64,000 bases of DNA from Alloboseaceae bacterium BT-24-1 (GCA_025846845.1 JAOYTL010000014.1:1-64000), one strand, 5' to 3'; shown: positions 33,886 to 43,498, numbered from the stretch's first letter. Numbers and translations are program-made. Notes: generated by a model from the letters alone, not told the origin.

Positions 33886-35186
33886 CAGTCCGTAGCCTCG
33901 CGCTGGCCGATGGCGGCGCGCAGCAGCAACGGCTCGATCGCCTGGACCGTGCGGTCGAGCGCGCCGCTGAGCTCTGCGCTGGTGCGGGCCGCGGCGCGTG
34001 CGGCCTGGCGCGCCGCCGCCGGGTCGCTGAGCCAGCGATGCACCGCTTGGGCGAGCTCCTGTCGGTCGGCGACCTCAATCGCGCCGCCGCCGGCATCGAA
34101 GGCGGCGAAGAGCTCGGCGGATTTGTGGACGAGCGGGCCGTGCAGCAGGGCGCAGCCGAGCTTGGCCGGCTCGATCGGGTTATGCCCGCCGATCGGTGCG
34201 AGCGAGCCGCCGATGAAGGCGACGGGCGCCAGCCGATAGTACAGGCCGAGATCGCCGAGCGTGTCGGCGATATAGAAGTCGATGTCGCGCTCCGGCAGCT
34301 GTCCGAGCGAGCGACGGGCGCTCTCGACGCCATTGGCCTTGGCGAGCGCCTCGACCTCGCCGCCGCGATCGGGATGGCGCGGCACGACGATGGTGAGGAG
34401 TTTCGGCAGATGCGCCCGGACGCCGAGATGGGCGGCGAGCACATCCTCCTCCTCGCCCGGATGGGTCGAGGCTGCGACCCAGACCGGCCGCCCCGCTGCC
34501 AGCCCGTCGAGCAGGGCAAGCGTGTTGGGATCGGCCGGCGGAGCGGGAACGTCGAATTTCAGGTTGCCGGCGATGCTGACGCGCGGCGCGCCGAGCTGGG
34601 CGAGGCGCTGCCCATCCTCCTGCGATTGCGCCAGGCAGCGGTCGAAGCCGGAGAGCAGATAGCGCGAGGTCTTGGGGAATTTGTACCAGCGCTGGAAGGA
34701 GCGCTCCGACATGCGGCCATTGACCATGACCAGGGGCACGCCGCGCTTGCCGGCCTCGATCATCAGGTTCGGCCAGATCTCGGATTCGCAGATCAGTCCG
34801 AGATCGGGGCGCCAGTAGTCGAGGAAGCGGCGCATATAGCGCGGCACATCGAGCGGCAGGAATTGATGGATCGCGCCGGCAGGTAGGCGCTGCGCCAAGA
34901 GCCGCGCCGAGGTTACGGTGCCCGAAGTCACCAGCACGGCGAGTCCACGCCGCTGCAGGCGCTCGATCAGCGGCAGCAGCGTCACCGTCTCGCCGACGCT
35001 GGCGCCGTGAAGCCAGACCAGCGTCTTCGCCGGTCGCTCGATGCTCGGATAGCCGCGCCGTTCAGATAGCCTTGCCGGGTCTTCCTTGCCGCGCCGGCGC
35101 CGCCAAAGCAGTAGCCCAGCCGCCGCCGGCTCGAGCAGGGCCGAGAGCGTGCGGTAGGCGCTGATGACGAAGCTGCGGCCGATCAT
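33885..35186 (-). CDS. waaA: 3-deoxy-D-manno-octulosonic acid (Kdo) transferase
   Basis: 433 residues. It adds Kdo to lipid IVA. Seen: N-terminal membrane anchor with YRTLSALLEPAAAGLLLWRRRRGKEDP, acceptor-site WLHGASVGET near 57-66, LICESEIWPNLM near 129-140, and the C-terminal GT-B donor site GGSLAPIGGHNPIEPA near 325-340. ATG 35186 (MIGRSFVISAYR) is overlapped by the acyltransferase stop (ATGA), and its own stop overlaps lpxK, indicating coupling. Confidence 0.95.
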   Translation of the reverse strand: MIGRSFVISAYRTLSALLEPAAAGLLLWRRRRGKEDPARLSERRGYPSIERPAKTLVWLHGASVGETVTLLPLIERLQRRGLAVLVTSGTVTSARLLAQRLPAGAIHQFLPLDVPRYMRRFLDYWRPDLGLICESEIWPNLMIEAGKRGVPLVMVNGRMSERSFQRWYKFPKTSRYLLSGFDRCLAQSQEDGQRLAQLGAPRVSIAGNLKFDVPAPPADPNTLALLDGLAAGRPVWVAASTHPGEEEDVLAAHLGVRAHLPKLLTIVVPRHPDRGGEVEALAKANGVESARRSLGQLPERDIDFYIADTLGDLGLYYRLAPVAFIGGSLAPIGGHNPIEPAKLGCALLHGPLVHKSAELFAAFDAGGGAIEVADRQELAQAVHRWLSDPAAARQAARAAARTSAELSGALDRTVQAIEPLLLRAAIGQREATD

Positions 35187-35932
35187 GCGGCGGTGGCCTT
35201 GGCAGCGGCCTTGGCGGTCGCAGCCTCGCGCAGGCCGGCGCCGGGATCGCGCGCGCCGATCAGCGCATAGGCGCGTTCGTGCACGGCGTCTAACCCGGCC
35301 TGGACGGCGAGGCGCGCGGCCTCGCAAGTCGCTTCATCGGCATCGCGGGCGATCCTGACCGGGTCGCCGACGACGATGGCGCCGCGCCCGAAGGGCAGGC
35401 CGATCGAGGCGCGGTCCCAGTTGTTGAAATCGATCCGCCGGCTGGTCACGACCGCGATCGGGTGGATCGGGCGGCCCGAGGCGCGCGCCAGCTGGATGAT
35501 GCCGGGGCCGCAGACGCGCGCACGCTTGGGAATATCGGCGGTCAGCACCATCGTATCGCCGGCCGCGAGCCGGCGGACCATGGCGAGGAAGGCCGGCGCG
35601 CCGCCCTTCTCGCGAACCTTCTTGCCCGACGCGCCCGAGCCGCGGATGGCGCCGATGCCGAGCTCGCGCAGGGCCACCGCATTGAAGCCGCCGTCGCCAT
35701 GGCGCGAGACCAGCGAATAGGAGGGCATCCAGTCCGGCCGGGCGAACGGGATCATGATATGCTGGCCGTGCCACATCGCAATGATCAGTGGCAGCTCGCC
35801 GCGGACCTTCTCATAGATGTCGGCCGGTTCGACGACGAAGCGGTTCGTGCGTCTGACCAGGCGCAGATAGAAGGCGAGGCTGCGGCCGAGCGCCTCCTGT
35901 GCGAACTTCGTCTTGAGCAGGGAAAATCCCAT
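35183..35932 (-). CDS. lysophospholipid acyltransferase-like protein (DUF374)
   Basis: 249 residues. The acyltransferase-like motifs are MWHGQHIMIPFA near 53-64 and VSRHGDGGFNA near 74-84, plus the GASGKKVREKGG and TADIPKRARVCGPG stretches of DUF374. In this operon position (before waaA and lpxK) it probably acts in lipid A or phospholipid acylation at the inner membrane; the acceptor is not established. The C-terminus ends in an alanine/lysine tail. Confidence 0.85.
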   Translation of the reverse strand: MGFSLLKTKFAQEALGRSLAFYLRLVRRTNRFVVEPADIYEKVRGELPLIIAMWHGQHIMIPFARPDWMPSYSLVSRHGDGGFNAVALRELGIGAIRGSGASGKKVREKGGAPAFLAMVRRLAAGDTMVLTADIPKRARVCGPGIIQLARASGRPIHPIAVVTSRRIDFNNWDRASIGLPFGRGAIVVGDPVRIARDADEATCEAARLAVQAGLDAVHERAYALIGARDPGAGLREAATAKAAAKATAA

Positions 35933-35960
35933 CGAACCGGTCTGGCCGCGCCTCTTATCG

Positions 35961-36206
35961 TCAGTGCTGGCCGGTCGACGGATCGAGCAGGCGGTGCAGA
36001 TGCACGACGAAATAGCGGGTCTGGGCCTGGTCTACCGTGGCCTGCGCCTTGGCCTTCCAGGCGGCGTGAGCGGCTGCGTAATTGGGGTAGACGCCGACGA
36101 TGTCGACCTTGGAGAGGTCCTTGAACTCGACGCCGTCGAGCGAGCTCAACTCGCCGCCGATCACGAGGTGCAGCAGCTGCTTGGTGTCCTGGCTCGCGCT
36201 CATCAT
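35961..36206 (-). CDS. DUF4170-family small protein
   Basis: 81 residues. LHLVIGGELSSLDGVEFKDL and VGVYPNYAAAHAAWKAKAQ match DUF4170, which I recall between a cysQ-like gene and the acyltransferase in alphaproteobacteria. Function unknown; cytosolic. Adjacent ATG codons at 36206 and 36203 are both plausible starts, after a GGAG. Confidence 0.8.
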   Translation of the reverse strand: MMSASQDTKQLLHLVIGGELSSLDGVEFKDLSKVDIVGVYPNYAAAHAAWKAKAQATVDQAQTRYFVVHLHRLLDPSTGQH

Positions 36207-36407
36207 CCGTCTCCGGCCTATGTCTCGAAATGTCTGGCGAAAGCACGCCGAGGCGCTGCCGGACCCGCTCCGGCTTGCCCCAACCGCATTTTGCCGTGCG
36301 ATCAGATAAGCCATCCGCCGTCCGCGCGCGAGGCCCGTTCGGCAAGAAAATGCGGTTATTTCCGGCAGTTTTCGTCCTGACGTGACGGTAGCCGCGCTAC
36401 GCCGCGA

Positions 36408-37238
36408 TCAGCTGCGCTGCGGCTGACTTTCGCGCAGGCGGCGCAAGGCCTGCGCGAGCGGAGCGACGAGGCCGCTTCCGGACGCCACCAGCATGCCGTG
36501 CATCGGCACCTCGCGATTATAGCGCATGTCCTCGCCTTCGCCTGTCGTGACCTGTCCACCGGCTTCGCTGAGGACGAGATCGGCGGCGGCAAGATCCCAG
36601 TCGCGCGCGTCGGGCGAGACCAGCCCGGCATCGATCGTGCCATCGGCGATGCGGGTGAGGCGCAACGCCAGCGACGGGATCTTGTCGGCAGGGATGAAGC
36701 TCTCCTGGCGAGCCAGCGCGTCGAGCATGGGTTTCGGGCCGGCGATGCGTGCGCCGGCGAGCCTGTCGATCCCGCTCGTCCGGATGGTCTTGCCGTTGCT
36801 CATGGCGCCGCCGCCGCTGATCGCCGTATAGGTCGTAGACCCTGCAGGCGCATGCACCACGCCGAGTATGGGCCTACCCTCGTCGAGCAGGGCGACGCAG
36901 ACCGCCCAATCGGGCGAGCCGCTCATGAAGGCGCGGGTGCCGTCGATCGGGTCGACCACCCAGACGAAGCGGCGCGACAGGCGCAGCGCATCGTCGACCG
37001 TTTCCTCGGAAAGCCAGGCGGCGTCCGGCAGCAGCGCCGACAGGCGCACATGCAGGAAGGTGTCGACGCCGATATCCGCTTCCGTCACCGGTGAGCCGCC
37101 GGCTTTCGACCAGGTCCTCGCAGCGGTCTGCGCGCCGGGGCGGAACAGGTCGAGCGCGATTTGGCCGGCCTCGCGGCAGGAAGCCTCGACCGCGGGCAGC
37201 ATATCCTCGGCAATTGGCAGTGGCGAAGATTCCATCAT
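36408..37238 (-). CDS. inositol monophosphatase-family phosphatase, CysQ-like
   Basis: 276 residues with the lithium-sensitive phosphatase metal sites: SPVTEADIGVD near 49-59, LSEETVDD near 76-83, DPIDGTRAFMSGSPDW near 96-111, and DWDLAAADLVLSEAGG near 213-228. CysQ homologues remove the 3' phosphate of PAP; inositol-1-phosphate is an alternative substrate. It heads the minus-strand run leading to lpxK, about 200 bases before the DUF4170 gene. Confidence 0.87.
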   Translation of the reverse strand: MMESSPLPIAEDMLPAVEASCREAGQIALDLFRPGAQTAARTWSKAGGSPVTEADIGVDTFLHVRLSALLPDAAWLSEETVDDALRLSRRFVWVVDPIDGTRAFMSGSPDWAVCVALLDEGRPILGVVHAPAGSTTYTAISGGGAMSNGKTIRTSGIDRLAGARIAGPKPMLDALARQESFIPADKIPSLALRLTRIADGTIDAGLVSPDARDWDLAAADLVLSEAGGQVTTGEGEDMRYNREVPMHGMLVASGSGLVAPLAQALRRLRESQPQRS

Positions 37239-37482
37239 GTCCCGTTATGGCCGGAGACTGCGACGGAACAAGGAAAAAACCGGGGCCGTCCGAAAGATTC
37301 CGTCAAGCATCATCCCGGAAACCGGCCGTGATCGGGCTGAAAACCGCTTCAACACCTTTGTTTAACCCAAGCTCTTAAGCGCTCGGACAATCCTTCCGGC
37401 CACTCTCCTCCCAGCAAGCACGAGAACCCCGCATCGACAGAGGGTTCCGGGCAGCAGGGATTGAAGAGAGGCGTTAAAACCG

Positions 37483-38010
37483 ATGGCCAGCGTCACGCCG
37501 GCCGCCGGGGAGGCTGGCTGCGTGCCTGCCTTCCCCGGTGGCGCACAGAATCAGAACGGACAGTCCTTGCAGCCGGCGAACCCGCCGCTGCAGCAGGACG
37601 GTCCTCGCATCGAGCGCATCGGGCCGGTGCGCATCCTGCGCGGCGGTGCCGGCTGGCGTGGCATCGCGCTGCGCCTCGCCGGTGGCGCGATCGCGGATGA
37701 TGATCGTTTCCAGCTCGCTCTGACCGCGGGCGATGGCCGCTCCGTCATCGTCGCCGTGCTCGATCAGGACGATGCCATTGCCGTCTGGCGGGACGCCGGC
37801 CGGGCCAGCGGCCTGCCGCTCCTGCTCGAAACCAGCGACGGCGCGATCACCGAACCCTACCCGCAGATCGGCCGGCTCGCTCTGGGGCCGACCCGCATCC
37901 GCCGCCGTCATGCCTTCCTTGCCGGCCGCCGCCCGCGCTTCCTGACGAGGCGCAAGACCGGCCGCCTGGCCGAGCGTCCGGTGGTGATCAGGGGCGAGAT
38001 CCTGTCCTAG
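37483..38010 (+). CDS. DUF6101-like protein
   Basis: 175 residues, no membrane segment or signal peptide. Residues 60-175 form an all-beta-looking, Arg-rich domain (GGAGWRGIALRLAGGAIADDD, RLALGPTRIRRRHAFLAGRRPRF). From memory this matches DUF6101 found next to ubiA in Hyphomicrobiales. Function unknown. Its stop overlaps the convergent ubiA stop by four bases. Confidence 0.65.
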   Translation: MASVTPAAGEAGCVPAFPGGAQNQNGQSLQPANPPLQQDGPRIERIGPVRILRGGAGWRGIALRLAGGAIADDDRFQLALTAGDGRSVIVAVLDQDDAIAVWRDAGRASGLPLLLETSDGAITEPYPQIGRLALGPTRIRRRHAFLAGRRPRFLTRRKTGRLAERPVVIRGEILS

Positions 38011-38951
38011 AAGACGAACGCGACCAGCGCGTCGAGTGCCAATCCGGCTGCCAGGATCAGGCCGGCATGCCAATTCGACCGGAACAGCATCAGCGCCGTG
38101 CGCCCATCGGCGCCGGCGATGGTGTAAACCTGCCAGCCCAGGTGCAGCGCGAACAGGCCGAGGCCGATGAAGGCGACGAGGCCGGCGCCGGCGAGCCAGG
38201 CGGCGACACCAGCGAGTGCGATCGTCGCACCATAGCAGAGTCCGACCGCCTGCTGGGTGAAGGCACCGAAATAGCGCGCGCTCGACTTGATCCCGGCGAT
38301 GACGTCATCCTCGATGTCCTGCATCGCGTAGATCGTGTCGTAGCCGATCGTCCAGAATATCGCCGCGGCATAGATCAGATAGGCGGGTACATCGAGCCGG
38401 CCGAACACCGCGCTCCAGCCGAGGAGCCCGCCCCAGGAGAAGGCGAGGCCAAGCACGAATTGCGGCATGTTGGTGATCCGCTTCATGAACGGATAGATCG
38501 CGACGATCGCCAGCGAAGCGATGCCGGCAATCACCGTGAAGCGGTTGAACTGCAGCAGAACGGCAAGGCCGACCAGCGACAGCCCGACCATGAAAAGGGC
38601 GGCCGCCTTCGCGCTGACCTGGCCTGACGGCAGGGGCCGGCCGCGCGTACGCGCCACCTGCGCGTCGAGCTTGCGGTCGACGATGTCGTTGAAGGTCGAG
38701 CCGGCGGCGCGCATCACGATGGCGCCGACCAGGAAGAGCAGGCAGTGCCAGAGATCGGGAAAGGGCAGCCCGGCGGCGATCGCGGCGAGCCCGGCCGACC
38801 ACCAGCACGGCAGCAGCAGCAGCTGCCAGCCGATCGGGCGTTCGATCCGGGCGAGCTTGAGATAGGGCCGCAGACGCTTCGGCGCTCTGGTGTCGACCCA
38901 ATGCCCGGTCAGCGCGTCGGGAAGTGGCGCATCGGTGAGGGGAGGCGCCAT
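38007..38951 (-). CDS. ubiA: 4-hydroxybenzoate polyprenyltransferase
   Basis: 314 residues with eight to nine membrane helices. The two Asp-rich motifs are NDIVDRKLDAQVARTRGRPL near 90-109 and the second motif QDIEDDVIAGIKSSAR near 215-230. It attaches the polyprenyl chain to 4-hydroxybenzoate in ubiquinone synthesis at the inner membrane. ATG 38951 is chosen; an upstream Arg-rich extension overlaps the exported-protein gene and is unlikely. Confidence 0.94.
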   Translation of the reverse strand: MAPPLTDAPLPDALTGHWVDTRAPKRLRPYLKLARIERPIGWQLLLLPCWWSAGLAAIAAGLPFPDLWHCLLFLVGAIVMRAAGSTFNDIVDRKLDAQVARTRGRPLPSGQVSAKAAALFMVGLSLVGLAVLLQFNRFTVIAGIASLAIVAIYPFMKRITNMPQFVLGLAFSWGGLLGWSAVFGRLDVPAYLIYAAAIFWTIGYDTIYAMQDIEDDVIAGIKSSARYFGAFTQQAVGLCYGATIALAGVAAWLAGAGLVAFIGLGLFALHLGWQVYTIAGADGRTALMLFRSNWHAGLILAAGLALDALVAFVF

Positions 38952-38964
38952 GGCGCCCGCAGCG

Positions 38965-39438
38965 TCAGAGTGCGCCCTGCGGCACGCGCATCGCGCCGCC
39001 GGTGATCGAGTCGGCGCCGCCGAACGGATTGGCACCTTGCCGCTGCTGCGCCTGCTGCTGCGCCTTGCGCTGCATCGCCGCCTGCTGCTTCACCGCATTG
39101 CAGGCCTGGCCGCGGAAATTATCGGCCTTCTCGTTGTCGGTCTTCATGCCATCGACGAAGGTCGCCGGAATCTGACACCAATCCTGGTTGGCGGTGGCGA
39201 ATTTGATCAGCGCGTTGCCGTTGCCGACCAGCCGATTGAACGTGCCGCAGGCCTGTTGCGGCGTCATCTTGCGTTTCGCCTTGGTGGAGGCGTTGAGCTG
39301 CTGGACGATCGACTGGCGCTCCTGCATGAGCTTCTGCAGGTTCTCGCAGCCCGAGGGGACCTGCGCCAATGCCGGCTCGGCCAGGCCGAGGCCGGCCAGC
39401 GCCGCAGCCAGCTTCAGGGTCGCGTATCGCCGCATCAT
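38965..39438 (-). CDS. exported small protein with Gln-rich C-terminus
   Basis: 157 residues. Signal peptide MMRRYATLKLAAALAGLGLAEPALAQ, cleavage near 25-26. The mature part has conserved-looking cysteines (SGCENLQ, QQACGTFN, DWCQIP, GQACNAVKQ) that may form disulfides, then a Gln-rich tail (MQRKAQQQAQQRQGANPF). No family recognised; periplasmic location inferred. It is divergent from rsmE and 13 bases upstream of ubiA on the same strand. Confidence 0.75.
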   Translation of the reverse strand: MMRRYATLKLAAALAGLGLAEPALAQVPSGCENLQKLMQERQSIVQQLNASTKAKRKMTPQQACGTFNRLVGNGNALIKFATANQDWCQIPATFVDGMKTDNEKADNFRGQACNAVKQQAAMQRKAQQQAQQRQGANPFGGADSITGGAMRVPQGAL

Positions 39439-39612
39439 CTGCTCCGCTCTTGTCCCGTAAACTACGCCCGTCCCGGCGTTGCGGGCTTTTCCATAACAGC
39501 CGGAGCCATGCGCCAACAAGCGCCGGCTCGCATTTCGCCAGGATCCACTTGCCGATAGCGCGGGATTGTGGCGACTTTCGCGCCATTCTTGTGGATATCG
39601 GATCGGGTTCGC

Positions 39613-40353
39613 ATGCGGGATTTCACCAAGCACCGACTGTTCAGCGAGGCGCCGCTGGTTGCGGGAGCCGTGCTGGAGCTCGCGCGCGACCAGGCAAACT
39701 ACCTGCTCAACGTCCTCAGATTGCGCGGCGGTGACACCATCCTGGTCTTCAACGGCCGCGACGGCGAATGGCTTTGTGCGATCCGCGCGGAGGGGCGCAA
39801 GCAGGCCAGCCTCGCGGCGCTGGAGCAGGTTCGCCCGCAGCCGCCGGCGCCCGATCTTACCTATCTCTTCGCGCCGCTGAAGCATGCGCGGCTTGATTAC
39901 ATGGCGCAGAAGGCCGTCGAGATGGGGGCGGGCGTGCTCCAGCCGGTCCTGACGCGCTTCACCCAGGTCTCGCGGCTCAATCTCGACCGGCTCGCCGCCA
40001 ATGCGGTCGAAGCCGCGGAACAGTGCGGTATCCTGGCCTTGCCTCAGATCAGAACCGAACAACCGCTGGCCGCGGCGCTTGCCGCCCTCGAGCCGGAACG
40101 GCTGCTGGTCTTCTGCGACGAAGGGCTCGACGCCGAAAGTCCGATCGCTGCTCTGCAGGCGGCCGCGCGCGGGCCGCTCGCCGTGCTGATCGGCCCCGAG
40201 GGCGGCTTCGACGAATCGGAACGCGCGCTGATTCTCCGGCGTGAGCGGACGCTGCGCCTGTCGCTGGGGCCGCGCATCCTGCGAGCCGACACTGCAGCGG
40301 TCGCTGCGCTCGCCATCGTCCAGGCGACACTCGGCGACTGGTCCGCCAACTAG
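39613..40353 (+). CDS. rsmE: 16S rRNA (uracil(1498)-N3)-methyltransferase
   Basis: 246 residues. It methylates U1498 of 16S rRNA. SPOUT-fold markers: LFAPLKHARLDYMAQKAVEMG near 98-118, LIGPEGGFDESE near 194-205 and LSLGPRILRADTA near 217-229, which form the knot and SAM site. ATG 39613 (MRDFTKHRLF) is used; a GTG at 39568 would add fifteen residues. The stop TAG is the first codon of a dispersed palindromic repeat. Confidence 0.93.
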   Translation: MRDFTKHRLFSEAPLVAGAVLELARDQANYLLNVLRLRGGDTILVFNGRDGEWLCAIRAEGRKQASLAALEQVRPQPPAPDLTYLFAPLKHARLDYMAQKAVEMGAGVLQPVLTRFTQVSRLNLDRLAANAVEAAEQCGILALPQIRTEQPLAAALAALEPERLLVFCDEGLDAESPIAALQAAARGPLAVLIGPEGGFDESERALILRRERTLRLSLGPRILRADTAAVAALAIVQATLGDWSAN

Positions 40354-40455
40354 AGCATTTCCGCGCTTCTTCGAATCGCTGAAATGCTCGATCTCTTTAT
40401 TTTATCGCATTTTCTTCACGCGAACCGGTGCCCACTTCGCTTGAAAACGCTCTAG
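40350..40455. repeat. intergenic palindrome, type D, supplying the rsmE stop
   Basis: CTAGAG at the left and CTCTAG at the right bound about 105 bases. Inside, GAGCATTTC and GAAATGCTC form a perfect 9-base inverted repeat, and the right half carries TTCACGCGAACCGGTGCCCA, a sequence I recall as a dispersed repeat in Hyphomicrobiales. The rsmE TAG lies within the left boundary. Confidence 0.75.
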
Positions 40456-40622
40456 CTCCGCGGCTTGCGCACGACCGGCGTCTTCGCCGTCGGTCGGAAC
40501 GCCGCGGCTGATCCTGCGTTGAGCCGTGGAAACTGCGCCACCGGTCGCAGTTCCGACTCATTGACGGGCAGTCTGGCGCCGCCGCTCCGCTTCGGAGCGC
40601 GCCGCCACGGGGGAGAGACATC

Positions 40623-41807
40623 ATGGTGAGCAGCGCCTACCGCTTTGGCGTCGAGGAAGAATATTTCCTGTCCGACGCGGAAAGCCGCGGCGTCGTGCGC
40701 AAGATCGCGCCGCATTTCATCGAGGCGGCGCAAGCCGCATTCCCCGACGAGTTGCAGCGCGAGATGCTGCAGTCGCAGATCGAGGTGGCGACGCCGGTCT
40801 GCGAGGACATGGCCCAGGCGCGCCTGTCGCTGCAGCGGCTGCGCTCGGGTCTCGCTGTGCTCGCGCGCGAGCATGGGATGCTCCTGCTTGCCTGCGGCAC
40901 CCATCCGAGCGCCGTCTGGGCGCGCCAGCGCGCCACCGAGGCCAAGCGCTATGATGGCATCATGCGCGACCTGCAGATGCTCGGCAGCCGCAACCAGCTC
41001 TGCGGCCTGCATGTCCATGTCGAGGTGCCGGACGAGGAACAGCGCATTTCGATCATGGTCCGGATGCTGCCTTTCCTGCCGCTGCTGCTCGCGCTCTCGA
41101 CCTCCTCGCCCTTCTGGCAGGGCCGCCGCACCGGGCTGATGGGCTACCGGCTCTGCGCCTATGCGGAGCTGCCGCGCACCGGTTTGCCGGAACTCTTCAC
41201 CAATGCCGCCGACTACCGGGCCTATGTCGACACCATGGTGGCCTCGGGCGCCATGCGCGATTCCAGCTTCATCTGGTGGGCGATCCGCTCGTCGCAGAAG
41301 CATCCGACGCTGGAATTGCGCGTCGCCGACAGTTGCACGCGGCTCGACGACACGCTCGCCATCGCCGCACTCTATCGTTGCCTCGTGCGCCATCTCGCCC
41401 GCAAGCCCGGGCTCAACGCCGACCTGACCGCAGCCTCGCGCGCCCTCGCCGGAGAGAACATCTGGCGGGCCCAGCGCTACGGCCTGCATGGCGGCTTCGT
41501 CTGCGAGAAACGCCGCGCCATGATCCCGGTCGGGCAGGTGCTCGACGAGGTCCTGGCGCGGCTCGACGAAGATGCCGCCGCACTCGGTTGCGGCCTTGAT
41601 CTCGCCCATTGCCGCACCATCGTCGCCGGGGGCACCAGCGCCGACATGCAACTCGCGGTCTATGAGGAGGCGCGTGCCGGCGCCGGTGGACAGGCCGCAG
41701 GTCTCGTCGCCGTCACCGACTGGATCGCCGCACAGACGCGTGCGGATGACGCGGATGATGACGGGTTCGTGCCGAAGGGTGCAAATCTGCTGCGTGGCGC
41801 TGCCTGA
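40623..41807 (+). CDS. carboxylate-amine ligase (YbdK-type, glutamate-cysteine ligase family 2)
   Basis: 394 residues. Signature: YRFGVEEEYFLSDAESRGVV at 6-25, then QIEVATPVC near 57-65, LCGLHVHVEVPDE near 126-138, and LELRVADSCTRLDDTLA near 234-250. The family makes gamma-glutamyl or other amide bonds with ATP; E. coli YbdK has weak glutamate-cysteine ligase activity. It precedes a second, plant-type gshA on the same strand 215 bases downstream. Confidence 0.9.
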   Translation: MVSSAYRFGVEEEYFLSDAESRGVVRKIAPHFIEAAQAAFPDELQREMLQSQIEVATPVCEDMAQARLSLQRLRSGLAVLAREHGMLLLACGTHPSAVWARQRATEAKRYDGIMRDLQMLGSRNQLCGLHVHVEVPDEEQRISIMVRMLPFLPLLLALSTSSPFWQGRRTGLMGYRLCAYAELPRTGLPELFTNAADYRAYVDTMVASGAMRDSSFIWWAIRSSQKHPTLELRVADSCTRLDDTLAIAALYRCLVRHLARKPGLNADLTAASRALAGENIWRAQRYGLHGGFVCEKRRAMIPVGQVLDEVLARLDEDAAALGCGLDLAHCRTIVAGGTSADMQLAVYEEARAGAGGQAAGLVAVTDWIAAQTRADDADDDGFVPKGANLLRGAA

Positions 41808-42022
41808 GGGCTCTTTCGATCATGCATTGATGCAAGGTCGGTGCGCGCGTGCACGCGTTTGCGGTCGTTGTCGGATGATCGCTGCTCGCCTATTGCTGGC
41901 GCTCCTCAGCGCACGGCGCGGCGGGGCGTCCGCTCCCACTGCTCGTGCCGCACTCGATCCGGTGCGTTTCCGCTTGCCGCTATCGGCAGGCGGCGCGCTG
42001 GAGCACGCATGCCGGAGCGCAA

Positions 42023-43408
42023 ATGGCCCGCGACGTATCCGATTCGACTCCGATCAGCTCGAAGGCCGAACTCGTCGGCTGGATCGCGCAGGGTGAAAAG
42101 CCGGCTTCCGAATTCAGGCTCGGCACCGAGCACGAGAAATTCCCGTTCTACACCGACGATCTCGGCCCGGTTCCTTATGAGGGGGCCGCGGCCGGCCGCA
42201 GCGGCGGCATCCGGCAATTGCTCGAGGGCATGCAGGCCCGCCTCGGCTGGGAGCCGATCCTCGATGCCGGTCACATCATCGGCCTTGCCGGTCCTGATGG
42301 CGGTGGCGCGATCTCGCTCGAGCCGGGCGGTCAGTTCGAGTTGTCGGGGGCGCCGCTTGCAAGCGTGCATGAGACGGCGCGCGAGCTCGATCAGCACCTC
42401 GCCGATCTGAAGGCGGTGGCTGAGCCGCACGGCATCGGCTTCCTCTCGCTCGGCCACTCGCCACTCTGGACGCGCGAGCAGACGCCGATGATGCCGAAGC
42501 GGCGCTATACGATCATGAAGAACTACATGCCGAAAGTCGGCACGCGCGGCCTCGACATGATGTTCCGGACCTGCACGGTCCAGGTCAATCTCGACTTCGC
42601 CAGCGAGGCCGACATGGTTCGCAAGCTGCGCGTCTCGCTGGCGCTGCAGCCGCTGGCGGCGGCGCTCTTTGCCGCCTCGCCGTTCAGCGAGGGCAGGCTC
42701 AACGGCTTCCAGTCGATGCGCTCCGAGATCTGGCGCGACACCGACAATGCCCGCTCCGGCATGCTGCCCTTCGCTTTCGACGAGGGCATGTCCTACGAGG
42801 CCTATGTCGACTGGGCGCTCGACGTCCCCCTGTACTTCGTCAAGCGCGGCGACACCTATCATGACGTCGCCGGCGCCTCCTTCCGCGATCTGCTCGCCGG
42901 CAAGCTGCCGCAACTGCCCGGCGAGCGGGCCACCATGTCGGACTGGGTCAATCACCTTGGAACTCTGTTTCCGGAGGCGCGGCTGAAGCGCTATATCGAG
43001 ATGCGCGGCGCCGATGCCGGACCGGTCGAGATGCTGAACGCATTGCCGGCCTTCTGGGTCGGTCTGCTCTACGACGACGCTGCGCTCGCCGCCGCCTGGG
43101 ACCTGGTCAAGGGCTGGAGCGCGCAGGAGCGCCAGAACCTGCGCGACACCGTGCCGAAGGCCGGGCTCAACGCCCGGATCGGGACACGCGCCGTGCGGGA
43201 GCTGGCCCGCGAGGTGGTGGAATTGTCGCGCGCCGGTCTCGCCCGCCGGGCGTTGCTCGACGCGCAGGGCCGCGACGAGACACAGTATCTCGACCCGATC
43301 GTCGCGATCGCCCAGAGCGGCCGCACGCTCGCCGAGCGCCTGGCTGTCCGCGAGCAGGGCGCCTGGGGCGGCAAGGTCGAGCCGGTCTTTCCGGAGCTCG
43401 CGCTGTAG
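42023..43408 (+). CDS. gshA: glutamate--cysteine ligase, plant/alphaproteobacterial type
   Basis: 461 residues. It forms gamma-glutamylcysteine, the first step of glutathione synthesis. Seen: FRLGTEHEKFPFY near 32-44, GGAISLEPGGQFELSGAPL near 93-111, TCTVQVNLDFASEADM near 184-199, and MRGADAGP near 328-335. ATG 42023 follows GGAG; the upstream in-frame extension is low-complexity. It ends 90 bases before the Flp pilin gene. Confidence 0.93.
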   Translation: MARDVSDSTPISSKAELVGWIAQGEKPASEFRLGTEHEKFPFYTDDLGPVPYEGAAAGRSGGIRQLLEGMQARLGWEPILDAGHIIGLAGPDGGGAISLEPGGQFELSGAPLASVHETARELDQHLADLKAVAEPHGIGFLSLGHSPLWTREQTPMMPKRRYTIMKNYMPKVGTRGLDMMFRTCTVQVNLDFASEADMVRKLRVSLALQPLAAALFAASPFSEGRLNGFQSMRSEIWRDTDNARSGMLPFAFDEGMSYEAYVDWALDVPLYFVKRGDTYHDVAGASFRDLLAGKLPQLPGERATMSDWVNHLGTLFPEARLKRYIEMRGADAGPVEMLNALPAFWVGLLYDDAALAAAWDLVKGWSAQERQNLRDTVPKAGLNARIGTRAVRELAREVVELSRAGLARRALLDAQGRDETQYLDPIVAIAQSGRTLAERLAVREQGAWGGKVEPVFPELAL

Positions 43409-43498
43409 CCGGCGGGTCCAAGATCAAACGAGGGCGAACCAACACGTTTCTCGCTTCGGATTAACCAATCATCCGGAATTTTGCGCCATTATTGGCTT

